Shown here piece by piece: positions 45,940 through 54,926 of a stretch of 64,000 nt of DNA. This DNA is from Alteromonas sp047556435 (GTDB lineage: Bacteria > Pseudomonadota > Gammaproteobacteria > Enterobacterales > Alteromonadaceae): NCBI RefSeq assembly GCF_047556435.1, contig NZ_CP180210.1, positions 2,232,001-2,296,000 of the forward strand. Reading direction: 5' to 3'. A model generated the notes under the pieces. That model had not been told where the DNA came from, did not search any database, and saw only the letters and a program-made list of their open reading frames with translations. The position numbers and the translations under genes are program-made. How positions within the stretch are numbered: position 1 is the stretch's first letter; every line of letters starts with the position of its first letter.

Positions 45940-46254
45940 AATTTCTCCTGTAATCTGCAACGGTAACCAGCATTCTATTATGTCGCCATTGTTACAATGA
46001 TTCAGGTGAACAACAACAGACTGTCATGAAGATAAATCTGATGAATAGTAGCCCGTTGGATTTGGGTTGTGCAAAAGTAAGTGGGTAATTTGTGAGCATC
46101 ATGTGGATAATATTTAACCAACACAACGATGCTCAGACCAGATAAAAAACCATTGTTTTAACAGGAATAATGGAAAATACGCTAAGTGTCTGATACGATT
46201 TCACTAAAGATTCATGAAAAAATTGTTTATAAAGTAATCAAAAGTGATCTATGA
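45940..46254. other. Upstream region, AT-rich, no gene seen
   Basis: Contains the promoter of the aminotransferase gene on the minus strand and, on the plus strand, likely promoter sequence (ttgttt and tatgat near 46223-46256) leading into the candidate small RNA. No coding frame is convincing. Confidence 0.4.
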
Positions 46255-46257
46255 TTA

Positions 46258-46368
46258 CTGTCCGTTGTAACCAATTTGCATGAACTTCTCCCTTGCAATA
46301 GTTAGCGCACGGCTCAGCAATGAGCCATTCCCCTAGGCCCGGAACGTATGTTCTGGGCATTTTTTATT
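46258..46368 (+). ncRNA. Candidate small RNA with C-rich hairpin loop and terminator
   Basis: Three consecutive hairpins are encoded in about 110 nt without a coding frame. First, ttgca/tgcaa (46276-46280 and 46294-46298) presents cttctccc in its loop, a good anti-Shine-Dalgarno seed. Second, ggctca-gcaa-tgagcc (46311-46326) is perfect with a GNRA loop. Third, gcccggaac/gttctgggc (46337-46345 and 46350-46358) is followed by a U-run (attttttatt). A tatgat box just upstream fits a promoter. This is the layout of an Hfq- or ProQ-type sRNA. The neighbouring genes both run on the minus strand, so the plus-directed terminator is otherwise unexplained. The 5' end is a guess. Confidence 0.55.
46337..46366 (+). 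terminator. Plus-strand terminator ending the candidate sRNA
   Basis: A nine-pair stem with one G-U pair and loop gtat is followed by atttttta on the plus strand only. No plus-strand protein gene ends here. Confidence 0.75.
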
Positions 46369-46384
46369 CAGGGGAAAATTAATT

Positions 46385-46924
46385 TCACACGTAAGCTGCA
46401 GGGTCGCTCACTGTGCTTAGCTCTCTGGCGTACCGCCTGCCGTTTTCAACATAATGCTCAGCTGACGCCTGCAGCTTATCCAAAACAGCGTTATCCAGCG
46501 TTTTTACGATCTTTCCTGGTGAACCAACAACTAAAGAGAAATCAGGAACTTCCATATTTTCTGTGATCAGTGCATTGGCGCCTATTATGCATCCCTTACC
46601 TATTTTTGCTCCATTTAAAATGACGGCATTGATGCCTATTAGGCTATAATCACCAACACTACAACCATGAAGCATCACCTTGTGTCCAACGGTGACACCT
46701 TTCCCTAACGCCAGCGGAATTCCTGCATCGGTATGCAATACACTACCATCCTGGATATTAGTATCTTCACCAATAGTGATGGTATCCATGTCTCCGCGAA
46801 CCACAGCGTTAAACCAGACACTGACATTATCCTTAAGCACCACATCGCCTATAACATGCGCGCCAGGAGCAATGTAAACATCTTTTCCTACTTTGGGTGT
46901 TTGTCCTTCCAGTTCATAAATCAT
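46385..46924 (-). CDS. Gamma-carbonic anhydrase family protein (YrdA-like)
   Basis: The product is 179 residues forming a left-handed beta-helix of hexapeptide repeats (NVSVWFNAVVRGDMDTITIG, IGKGCIIGANALITENMEVP). Conserved His residues in VLHTDAG and TVGHKVMLHGC match the zinc ligands of gamma-class enzymes. E. coli YrdA and PaaY are relatives; PaaY is a thioesterase, so activity may be carbonic anhydrase or something else. It follows tesB by 8 nt. Confidence 0.93.
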   Translation of the reverse strand: MIYELEGQTPKVGKDVYIAPGAHVIGDVVLKDNVSVWFNAVVRGDMDTITIGEDTNIQDGSVLHTDAGIPLALGKGVTVGHKVMLHGCSVGDYSLIGINAVILNGAKIGKGCIIGANALITENMEVPDFSLVVGSPGKIVKTLDNAVLDKLQASAEHYVENGRRYARELSTVSDPAAYV

Positions 46925-46932
46925 GACTTCTC

Positions 46933-47793
46933 CTACTTGTCGATCTTTCGCATTAAGCCTTCCTGCATAGTGGATGCTACCAGCTCACCTTGCTGATTAA
47001 ACAGCTGTCCCTTTACTATTCCCCGGGCATTACCGCTGAAGGGGCTTTCCATGGCATACAGCAACCATTCATTCATGTTCACCGGGCGATGAAACCACAT
47101 TGCGTGATCAATCGTGGCTATCCGCAAACTTTTATCAGTGACCGCAATACCATGTGGCTGCAGTGATGTACTTAAGAAGTGGTAATCAGACGCATAGGCC
47201 AGAGCCGCCTGATGCAAAGCCTGGTTGTCAGCCAGAATGTCTCGTGAGCGCATCCATATATATCGCACTGGCTCTCTGACGGTGGCCTGGTAAGAATTAG
47301 CGGCGTCTACCGTACGGATATCAACCGGTTTATGATAACTAAGCGCTTCCTGCATGGGCCTGGCCATTTTTTCGAAGTTTTTCTCGTAAAACGCAATATC
47401 CGGCTCAACGTTTTCGGGGGGCGGTACGTCAGGCATATCCGCTTTCTGGTGTTCCATTCCCTTTTCTATTTGCTGAAAAGACGCCGTCATGTAAAAAATA
47501 TTGCGACCATCCTGAATGGCTTTAATGCGGCGGGCAGAAAAGCTGCGTCCGTCCCTCACGACTTCAACATCGTAAACCACTGGCTTTTGTGCATCTCCGG
47601 GTAACAGGAAGTAAGAATGGAATGAATGCGCAACTCGATCGTCATCAACAGTTCGATAAGCTGCTGCCAGCGCTTGTCCGAGCACCTGACCGCCAAATAA
47701 CGCCCGGAAACCAAGGTCCCAGCTCTGGCCACGAAGCAAACCAGATTCTATTCTTTCCATCTCAAATAATGATGCGAGTTTAACCTCTGACAT
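46933..47793 (-). CDS. tesB: Acyl-CoA thioesterase II
   Basis: The product is 286 residues, the double hot-dog length of TesB. LRGQSWDLGFRALFGGQVLGQA and AYASDYHFLSTSLQPHG (active-site Asp) are present, with the Thr/Gln partners in the second half. It hydrolyses medium and long acyl-CoAs. Its start lies within the last 14 nt of the kinase-like gene, so translation is coupled. Confidence 0.95.
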   Translation of the reverse strand: MSEVKLASLFEMERIESGLLRGQSWDLGFRALFGGQVLGQALAAAYRTVDDDRVAHSFHSYFLLPGDAQKPVVYDVEVVRDGRSFSARRIKAIQDGRNIFYMTASFQQIEKGMEHQKADMPDVPPPENVEPDIAFYEKNFEKMARPMQEALSYHKPVDIRTVDAANSYQATVREPVRYIWMRSRDILADNQALHQAALAYASDYHFLSTSLQPHGIAVTDKSLRIATIDHAMWFHRPVNMNEWLLYAMESPFSGNARGIVKGQLFNQQGELVASTMQEGLMRKIDK

Positions 47794-49642
47794 GCGTGTA
47801 TTGCTCTCCTGTTAGTTCGCTTTTTGGGTTTCTCGGGTAATACTTTTCTGGCAATTGTGCCTTGTGCTCAAAATAACGCGTATCTTTGTAAGGCAATTTC
47901 ATAAAACCTGAAATACCTACTCCATCAATTGTGGGTACCTGATCAACAATCGCATTCAGAATTTGCGTAAACCTTGCAGCCTGACTGTGATCCAGCAGCA
48001 TATAATAGCTGTGTATTTTTAAATGGGTTGGCAGTGCCTCGAAAATGATACAGCCAGTATGGTGAATGGTGTTAAGTTCTTCCAGTAACGACATCAATTC
48101 AGGCGGAAGCTTTAGCAGCTCATCCGGATCGTCTCCATCCTCAAAGTAAGAGTGTGTTCTGCTGTCGTCTTTTACTACCGAAACACGGGAGAGTTCAAAG
48201 GGGATATGGCAGGTATCATCAGGAACAAAAGGAACCTCCTCACTCTCGCGCTCAATATGCAGCGTATCTTTGGCATTGAACATACAGCACTTAAAAATAC
48301 CGCTGCGGTGAATGGCTCTGGCCAGGGTAATGACATTATTGACTGCCATCTCAAATGCTGGCTTTAACCCCTCGTCATACAAGTTGAGACTGGAATCGAC
48401 GTAAATTCCATCCGGCTCCCAGCGTATCGCCAGCCCTCCTACCACAGGATACCGGCCAAGTCGGCTAACTGCAGCAATGAAGCCTTTTTCGGTTTCGCCC
48501 ATGCCCTGAAGGTAGTTCTTATAGTAGCGATCAAACTGCGCATCATTGACATACCGCAGCTCATTCTCCGCATCCACATTTTCCTGACGTAAGAAAGACT
48601 TCCGCGAAGAATACACCACCGTTTCTATTTCATGATCGGTGTCGCCAATCCATGTAGGTATGAACGCCTGGTATTGCGCAGGCTTGTCTTCAGCAAACAC
48701 AAGTTGCCGGAGTACATGAATATTCTTAAAGAAATAGTCGCCCCCCTGACGTCGCTTGTTGTCGTCATCGCTGAGCATATAATCCAGGATATTGGCCAGC
48801 ATTTTTGGTAAGCCAAGCGAAAGCGGCGTGATCACTTTTCTGCCATATCGGCTGGACTGACCGGAGGCCAATGCATAGAGCGTGCTGGCCATGCCCTGTT
48901 CATCGAACCGTGGCGATGACAAGGCGCCGTTTAGTTGATCTTCACCGATAAAATACACGTCGCCCAGTCGTGCATTGGTCTGGTGTAATTCGCCGGACAT
49001 GAGATCCATCACGTTGTTACCAACATACTGTCCGGTTTCATCGGTCTGCGCAAAAACTGAGGATCCCCAGTCGATTAGCCCCACCGTTTCTGTATTTGCA
49101 TCCCAAACAAGATTGGAAGGTTTAATATCACCGTGAACCAAAGGTTTCGCTTCCCCTTTTTCACGATACTGGCGAAGGTATAGCAGCATATCTCCGATTT
49201 GCACCGCCAGTTTTACAATCAGTCTTGGCGATAACGGCCCGCAGTTCAGGCTGACTTTCTCCAGATCTTCACCGATGGCTCTTTCCATCACAAGAATGGC
49301 CTGTTTGCCAATTTGCTGGAACTCAACAAGAGAGGGCACATTTGCGTGATGGACGTGGCCGAGCATAAACGCTTCTTCTTCCAGCCGGTCCTGAATATGC
49401 TGCGGTAGATTTACTCTGGAAAATTTAAATACGCGTTCTTTTGTATCTGGCGCTATGCCCGAAAAAGCGAAACCAAATGCGCCTTTTCCTATCATTTCAA
49501 TATGCCGGTAACCCAGCCACTCCAGTTGCTCTTTGCACAGATTCACCCAATCTTTAAGCTTTTTAGCATCTGCGTGCGATAGCAAATACACCGATTGCTC
49601 TTCGGGGATATAGAAGTGCTTCAGCGCCTTGGGCTGGTTCAT
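47780..49642 (-). CDS. Atypical Ser/Thr protein kinase-like protein with large C-terminal domain
   Basis: The product is 620 residues. The N-terminal half has a eukaryote-like kinase domain: glycine loop GKGAFGFAFSG (52-62), a Lys in VFKFSR (73), HGDIKPSNLVWD (170-181, catalytic Asp172 with Gly replacing Arg of the HRD motif) and IDWGSS (190-195, Asp191 in place of DFG). The remaining 300 residues have no recognised domain. It has no signal or membrane helix, so it is cytoplasmic. It lies between rlmJ and tesB and overlaps tesB by 14 nt. Targets are unknown. Confidence 0.88.
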   Translation of the reverse strand: MNQPKALKHFYIPEEQSVYLLSHADAKKLKDWVNLCKEQLEWLGYRHIEMIGKGAFGFAFSGIAPDTKERVFKFSRVNLPQHIQDRLEEEAFMLGHVHHANVPSLVEFQQIGKQAILVMERAIGEDLEKVSLNCGPLSPRLIVKLAVQIGDMLLYLRQYREKGEAKPLVHGDIKPSNLVWDANTETVGLIDWGSSVFAQTDETGQYVGNNVMDLMSGELHQTNARLGDVYFIGEDQLNGALSSPRFDEQGMASTLYALASGQSSRYGRKVITPLSLGLPKMLANILDYMLSDDDNKRRQGGDYFFKNIHVLRQLVFAEDKPAQYQAFIPTWIGDTDHEIETVVYSSRKSFLRQENVDAENELRYVNDAQFDRYYKNYLQGMGETEKGFIAAVSRLGRYPVVGGLAIRWEPDGIYVDSSLNLYDEGLKPAFEMAVNNVITLARAIHRSGIFKCCMFNAKDTLHIERESEEVPFVPDDTCHIPFELSRVSVVKDDSRTHSYFEDGDDPDELLKLPPELMSLLEELNTIHHTGCIIFEALPTHLKIHSYYMLLDHSQAARFTQILNAIVDQVPTIDGVGISGFMKLPYKDTRYFEHKAQLPEKYYPRNPKSELTGEQYTHVRG

Positions 49643-49644
49643 CG

Positions 49645-50499
49645 CTATGTTGACTCCCGCTTACGCCACGTAACCGACACGTTGATATCGCTACCCAATG
49701 TCGGGGCGATGGTATTCAGGGCATTCTCCAGTTGGGTATCAAGCTGCCAGGACGGATTAATAAACAACAATCCCGAACCATACATACCTGTATCCATTGC
49801 TTTGTCTGCTACATGCAGTTCCGCGGTAAACGCGGTTTTCCCACACTCTGCAAGTTTTTCAACCATGCGTTCACTGCACCCGCTCTTCTGGCCAGCCCGG
49901 GCAGACAGTAAGGGATACCAGATCACAATTTGTGCCTGTGCCCACTTTTTGAGTGTGGCGCTCACTGTGTTCGTAACTGACTGATATTCTGACAATAACT
50001 CATAGGGGGGATCGATTAACGCGGCACCTCGCACTGGAGACGGTGGCGCTAACGCGTTTAATCCTTCAAGTCCGTCTCTGTGATGAATATGAACTTGTCC
50101 GCGTGCCAGCCTCTTTACTGAAGCTTGCAGTTTAGGTATTTCACCAGGATGCAGTTCCATCACGTGTAGCTGATCGTTATCACGCAATAATGATGCGGCA
50201 ATCACCGGCGATCCAGGATAATGGCGCTGTTGGTAAAATTCGCCACAAAGCGCAAGGTATTTTTCAATTAATGGATCCGTAGCCGCTGTATCTACCAACC
50301 TCGCGATCCCAGACTCGTATTCACAGTTCTTACTTGCCTGGTCGTCATCAAGCGAATACTGCCCTGCCCCCGCGTGTGTATCGAATAGCGTAAACGGTTT
50401 GTTTTTTTTGCAAAGGTAATCAATGACAGCAATCCAGCCTATATGTTTAATAACATCTGCATGATTGCCAGCGTGAAAAGCATGTTTGTAACTTAACAA
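49645..50499 (-). CDS. rlmJ: 23S rRNA (adenine-N6) methyltransferase RlmJ
   Basis: The product is 284 residues. MLSYKHAFHAGNHADVIKHI and TLFDTHAGAGQYSL (SAM site), and LIDPPYELLSEY (DPPY catalytic motif), identify RlmJ, which methylates A2030 of 23S rRNA. Its stop lies 2 nt before the kinase-like gene start. Confidence 0.96.
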   Translation of the reverse strand: MLSYKHAFHAGNHADVIKHIGWIAVIDYLCKKNKPFTLFDTHAGAGQYSLDDDQASKNCEYESGIARLVDTAATDPLIEKYLALCGEFYQQRHYPGSPVIAASLLRDNDQLHVMELHPGEIPKLQASVKRLARGQVHIHHRDGLEGLNALAPPSPVRGAALIDPPYELLSEYQSVTNTVSATLKKWAQAQIVIWYPLLSARAGQKSGCSERMVEKLAECGKTAFTAELHVADKAMDTGMYGSGLLFINPSWQLDTQLENALNTIAPTLGSDINVSVTWRKREST

Positions 50500-50571
50500 A
50501 AGCGCCCTATAAATTGGTATACGTAAAAGCGTAGTGTATCGTTACCGGCATCAGGTCACAATCAGGAAGGT

Positions 50572-50597
50572 GCGCCCTGCTATGATTTACAGGGCGC
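50572..50597 (-). terminator. GC-rich hairpin after the E2 gene
   Basis: gcgccctg (50572-50579) and cagggcgc (50590-50597) form an 8-bp stem downstream of the E2 stop on the minus strand. A good U-run is missing, so it may end transcription weakly or protect the 3' end. Confidence 0.5.
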
Positions 50598-50603
50598 TTG
50601 ATG

Positions 50604-52232
50604 TTATTTCAGATGCATCAGCATTTTGGTGGGTGATGAAAGGTAGTCGCACCACAGATTGTTAAATCGAACCATAGTGGCCCCATCAATGATCCTGTGA
50701 TCCCCTGACCAGTTAACCATCATAATATTTTGCGCTTCTACTTCGCCGCTTTCACTAAAACGTGGTAGTGACTGCGTTTTGCCTAACGCGACAATGGCAG
50801 CTTCTGGTTTATTAATGACAGGGGTAGCCGTCATGCCGCCAATCGCACCGATATTGGAAATACTGATGGTACCGCCTTTAAGGAAGTCACCGCCGAGCTT
50901 TCCTTCACGGGCTTTGTCGATAATGTCTTGCATTTGCCCGGCTATTTCAAACAGACTCAACTCCTGAACGCGTTTGATATTCGGAACCAGCAGGCCAACT
51001 TTTGAGTCAACCGCGAATCCGATGTTGTGATCGTCAAAAAAGGTCTGCTCGGTACCGTCATCGTTAAGCTGACTGTTGATGTTCGGAAAATCCTGCAGCG
51101 CCAGCGACATGGCTTTTACAAAAAACGGCATAAAGCTCAGTTTCACGCCCTTCTCTGCAAATACGGGTTTCAGCTCTTGGCGCAATGCAATTAGTGCATC
51201 CATTCGCAGCTCATCACTGACAGTGAAATGCGGGATGGTCTGAACCGACGCCGACATCTGTTTCGCCATTGCTGCCTGTACTCCGCGCACTTTCTCAGTA
51301 CGTGTACCGCCAGCAGCCATAGTACTCGCCTGCGTTTCAGGTTTTGTAGTACGAGGGCCCTGTGTCGTTTCAGATTCGCTTGTTGATAACGTCAATACAT
51401 CCTTTTTCAGAATACGGCCTTTTTTGCCGGAACCTTCAATTTCGGTGAGATCCAGTGATTTTTCACGGGCAATCCGGCGCACGGCCGGGCTGGCTAACAC
51501 CTTGCCGGGAATTGCGACTGGCGGCTCATATGCCCCGTCAGGCCACTTTGCGTTGGCATCTGCAGTGCCTGTCGATGATTTTTTCTCGGCATCCGGTTTT
51601 GCTGCCTCTGTGGCTGATGTCGCTTGAGTGGATGTCTCTGTTGAGCCTTCCGTCGCCAATGCGAACAGTGGCTCATGAACACGGGCGATATCACCCTGCT
51701 GATAATACAATTTATGCACCGTACCGGCATGCTTAGCGGGTATTTCAACTACCGCTTTGTCGGTCATCACTTCAACGACAGGTTGATCTTCTTCAATACT
51801 GTCGCCTTCAGCAACGTGCCATTTTACAATCTCACACTCAACAATACCCTCACCGATATCAGGCAAAATAAAGTCTTCAGTAGTGGTGCTGCTTTGCGGA
51901 ATAGATGGTATTGCGTCTGGCTGCGAATTCGGTTTTTCCGCACCTGATTCCGGCTTTGCTTCAGGCTCAGCTTCAGCATCTGATGCAGAGTCGCCATCAA
52001 TCTCCATCGCGAACAGTGGCTCGTGAACCTTGGCGATTTCACCCACTTTATAATGAAGCTTTTTTACAGTACCGGAGTGCATTGCAGGGATCTGTACTGT
52101 CGCTTTATCGGTCATGACCTCTGCAACAGGCTGGTCTTCCTCAATCACGTCGCCTTCTTCTATCAACCACTCCAGCAACTCGCATTCAACAATGCCCTCA
52201 CCGATGTCGGGCAGAATAAATTCAGTCGTCAT
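50604..52232 (-). CDS. bkdB: Branched-chain 2-oxoacid dehydrogenase E2 with two lipoyl domains
   Basis: The product is 542 residues. Two lipoyl domains (about 1-80 and 117-195) each carry the lipoylated Lys in EVMTDKA. An E3-binding domain (SPAVRRIAREKSLDLTEIEG) follows at about 250, then the catalytic domain with HRIIDGATMVRF near the C-terminus. It transfers acyl groups from lipoate to CoA. The two-lipoyl form is common in Shewanella/Alteromonas-type complexes; many Pseudomonas BkdB proteins have one. It ends the operon after E1 alpha and E1 beta. Confidence 0.92.
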   Translation of the reverse strand: MTTEFILPDIGEGIVECELLEWLIEEGDVIEEDQPVAEVMTDKATVQIPAMHSGTVKKLHYKVGEIAKVHEPLFAMEIDGDSASDAEAEPEAKPESGAEKPNSQPDAIPSIPQSSTTTEDFILPDIGEGIVECEIVKWHVAEGDSIEEDQPVVEVMTDKAVVEIPAKHAGTVHKLYYQQGDIARVHEPLFALATEGSTETSTQATSATEAAKPDAEKKSSTGTADANAKWPDGAYEPPVAIPGKVLASPAVRRIAREKSLDLTEIEGSGKKGRILKKDVLTLSTSESETTQGPRTTKPETQASTMAAGGTRTEKVRGVQAAMAKQMSASVQTIPHFTVSDELRMDALIALRQELKPVFAEKGVKLSFMPFFVKAMSLALQDFPNINSQLNDDGTEQTFFDDHNIGFAVDSKVGLLVPNIKRVQELSLFEIAGQMQDIIDKAREGKLGGDFLKGGTISISNIGAIGGMTATPVINKPEAAIVALGKTQSLPRFSESGEVEAQNIMMVNWSGDHRIIDGATMVRFNNLWCDYLSSPTKMLMHLK

Positions 52233-52243
52233 TATGCTACCCC

Positions 52244-53221
52244 TTAGTAATTTAGTGTGCGTTTTATGGCTTCGTAAGTTTTGAACTGATCCGGCATGTA
52301 TTCTTTTTCATGCGCAAGCGGATATGGCGTATCCAGTCCACACACACGAGAAATAGGCGCCTCTAAATACAGGAAACATTTATCCTGGACAGTCGCGGCA
52401 ATTTCGCTGGCAAAGCCACCCGTTTGCGGCGCTTCATGATTAATTAGCAAACGTCCTGTTTTCATTACCGATTCACAAACAGCGTCTACGTCCCATGGAA
52501 GAATGCTTCGTAGGTCGATAATTTCACAGGAGACACCATCATCCAACGCCATTTCTGCAGCTTTCTGCAGGATCTCAATTTGCGCGCCCCATCCCAGTAG
52601 CGTGATGTCGCTTCCTTCCTGTACCGTGTCGGCTTTACCCAGTGGCAATTCATAATCGTCCTCCGGCACATCCGATACGGAGGCACGGTAAAGGCGCTTT
52701 GGCTCCATGAAAAGCACAGGATTGTCGTCGCGAATAGAGGCCAATAGCAAACCTTTGGCCTGATATGGATTTCTGGGGATCACTATTTTCAAACCCGGAC
52801 AGTGAGCAAAAAAAGCTTCAGGAGACTGACTGTGATAATGCCCTCCCGCAATGCCACCACCATAAGGAGTGCGAATTGTTAAGGTACCAACACTGAACTG
52901 ACCACCGGAGCGATAGCGGAACTTCGCGGTTTCGTTAACTATCTGATCGAACGCCGGAAAAATGTAGTCACCAAACTGAATTTCAGCGACAGGCACAGAA
53001 CCTTGCGATGCCATTCCATTTGCAAATCCAATAATGCCCTGCTCTGTCAATGGCGTGTTAAAACAGCGTCCTTTGCCGAATTTTTCCTGAAGATGGCTGG
53101 TAGCGCGAAATACGCCTCCGAAATGGCCGACGTCTTCACCGAAAACCATAACGCGTTCATCCTGTTCCATGACAGTAATGAGTGCATTATTTATTGCTTG
53201 CAGAAGATTCATTTTAGCCAT
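52244..53221 (-). CDS. bkdA2: 2-oxoacid dehydrogenase E1 beta subunit
   Basis: The product is 325 residues. MNLLQAINNALITVMEQDER and FGEDVGHFGGVFRATSHLQE are typical of branched-chain E1 beta (transketolase central and C-terminal domains). It pairs with E1 alpha, whose stop overlaps its start codon region, to decarboxylate 2-oxoacids of Val, Leu and Ile with TPP. Confidence 0.93.
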   Translation of the reverse strand: MAKMNLLQAINNALITVMEQDERVMVFGEDVGHFGGVFRATSHLQEKFGKGRCFNTPLTEQGIIGFANGMASQGSVPVAEIQFGDYIFPAFDQIVNETAKFRYRSGGQFSVGTLTIRTPYGGGIAGGHYHSQSPEAFFAHCPGLKIVIPRNPYQAKGLLLASIRDDNPVLFMEPKRLYRASVSDVPEDDYELPLGKADTVQEGSDITLLGWGAQIEILQKAAEMALDDGVSCEIIDLRSILPWDVDAVCESVMKTGRLLINHEAPQTGGFASEIAATVQDKCFLYLEAPISRVCGLDTPYPLAHEKEYMPDQFKTYEAIKRTLNY

Positions 53222-54408
53222 TACTTCACTCTCCCTGAGGTTTTGGGATAGGCATCCGGGTACTTTTTGATGTGCGATTTCAATGCGTCAAGTTGTTCTT
53301 TAAGGTGCCAGGGCACGTCGTCATAAACATCGGTGACGATATCTTCGATAGGGCAAATATCCACTTTTTCTGACGTTTTAAGTGCCGCAAGTACATCCTG
53401 ACGGGACTTTTCTATCAGCTTTTTATTGGCGTCTTCGTCATACCAGCCTTTTGACGTCAACCACTTTGCCATGCGCTGAATAGGATCTTTCGCTCGCCAC
53501 TTATCTTCTTCTTCACGCGAGCGGTAGCCGGTTGGATCGTCAGAGGTTGAGTGTGCTGCAAGGCGATAGGTCATCGCTTCAATCAACACTGGACAATTCT
53601 CTTTAAGCGCAATTTCACGAGCCTGTTTGGTGGCAGCATAAACCGCCAGAGGATCATTACCGTCTACGCGAATAGTTTTTACCCCATAGCCAATACCGCG
53701 TGATGCAATGCCATCGCCGGCAAACTGTTCATCAGCTGGTGTTGAGATAGCGTAGCCGTTGTTGCGGCAGAAAAAGATAACAGGACAATTCAGCACCGCT
53801 GCCATATTCAATCCGGCATGAAAATCACCTTCAGACGCCGCACCTTCACCAAAATAACAAATGGTAATGGCTTCATTCCCTGCCATCTTCTGGCCATAGG
53901 CATAACCTGAGGCTTGAGGAATTTGCGTTCCAAGCGGAGAGGATATGGTCATAAAGTTCAGCGGCTTGTCCCCGTAATGTATAGGCATTTGTCTGCCTTT
54001 ATTAGGGTCCTCCTGGTTGCTGAACATTTGATTCATAAACTGTGTGGTTGTGTAGCCACGATAGGCAAGCGCACCCTGTTCTCGATACTGCGACATGATC
54101 ATATCGTTATCAGAGAGCGCGGCTGCACTGGCAACAGAAGCGGCTTCCTCACCGGTGCTGGCAAGATAGAAACTAATACGCCCCTGACGCTGAGCACCAA
54201 TCATTCGCTCGTCAAGAACGCGGATATACTCCATGGTGTCATAGATACGCGTGGCGGTTTCGCGGTCAATGTCAGGCTCTACCGCCTCGTCATGAAGACT
54301 GCCATCTGGTTGTAGGATTTGTAGCATGGGAATGTCGATCAGGCCATTTTCGATAATATGAACCTGATGTGTCGTCGACACGCCGGCAAGGTGATTTCGA
54401 TCTTTCAC
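53221..54408 (-). CDS. bkdA1: 2-oxoacid dehydrogenase E1 alpha subunit
   Basis: The product is 395 residues. The TPP-binding block CYFGEGAASEGDFHAGLNMAAV and FFCRNNGYAIST, and the phosphorylation-loop-like YRLAAHSTSDDPTGYR, identify the E1 alpha of the branched-chain type. Start ATG at 54408 follows an AGAGGGA ribosome site. It is the first gene of the operon; E3 (lipoamide dehydrogenase) is not adjacent and must be supplied elsewhere. Confidence 0.93.
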   Translation of the reverse strand: MKDRNHLAGVSTTHQVHIIENGLIDIPMLQILQPDGSLHDEAVEPDIDRETATRIYDTMEYIRVLDERMIGAQRQGRISFYLASTGEEAASVASAAALSDNDMIMSQYREQGALAYRGYTTTQFMNQMFSNQEDPNKGRQMPIHYGDKPLNFMTISSPLGTQIPQASGYAYGQKMAGNEAITICYFGEGAASEGDFHAGLNMAAVLNCPVIFFCRNNGYAISTPADEQFAGDGIASRGIGYGVKTIRVDGNDPLAVYAATKQAREIALKENCPVLIEAMTYRLAAHSTSDDPTGYRSREEEDKWRAKDPIQRMAKWLTSKGWYDEDANKKLIEKSRQDVLAALKTSEKVDICPIEDIVTDVYDDVPWHLKEQLDALKSHIKKYPDAYPKTSGRVK

Positions 54409-54926
54409 AATCCATCCCTCTTATTTGGTGATGAGTACACCTATGTACCCGAATGAGACTATGCTAGACCAGAACCAAACGAAACACCTTGCTATTTACT
54501 TTCAATTAACACCTGGGAAGGAATATTTATCCCAACCACTACCCTTCAATGCGGATAGCCATCCTACATTTTACAAATCAGTCCTAACAATAATCATTTT
54601 GGTTTACAAATATGTAACGCGAGCTAGAAGAACGCACCTGCAAACCCTATCTGTAATTTCACTATGCGTATAAATAAATGAACACTTAACTTAATGAAAT
54701 ATTTAGATTAAATATAAAGCTATATGAGCCCTTGTATGTTCAACATGATTGAAATTTAATTCGCAAATCAATTCTCACTGCAGTACTTTTGTGCTAGAAA
54801 TGGATGCGTCTACAAAGACATAAAGTGCGTCGACGGAAACGGCGTCAAAATAAAAACGAAGGCATGATTATCATGACCGACAATTAGGAACTACCAGGGG
54901 ACCACGTTAAGTGGCTATATAAAAAT
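54409..54926. promoter_or_regulatory. Divergent upstream region of the bkd operon and the subtilase
   Basis: A long AT-rich region (518 bp) between divergent genes. It must hold the bkd promoter at its left and the subtilase promoter at its right. Near the subtilase start, aggggacc (54896-54903) is followed by a small hairpin (ccac 54902-54905 with gtgg 54911-54914) and an AT-rich stretch before the ATG. No ORF is convincing. Confidence 0.45.
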
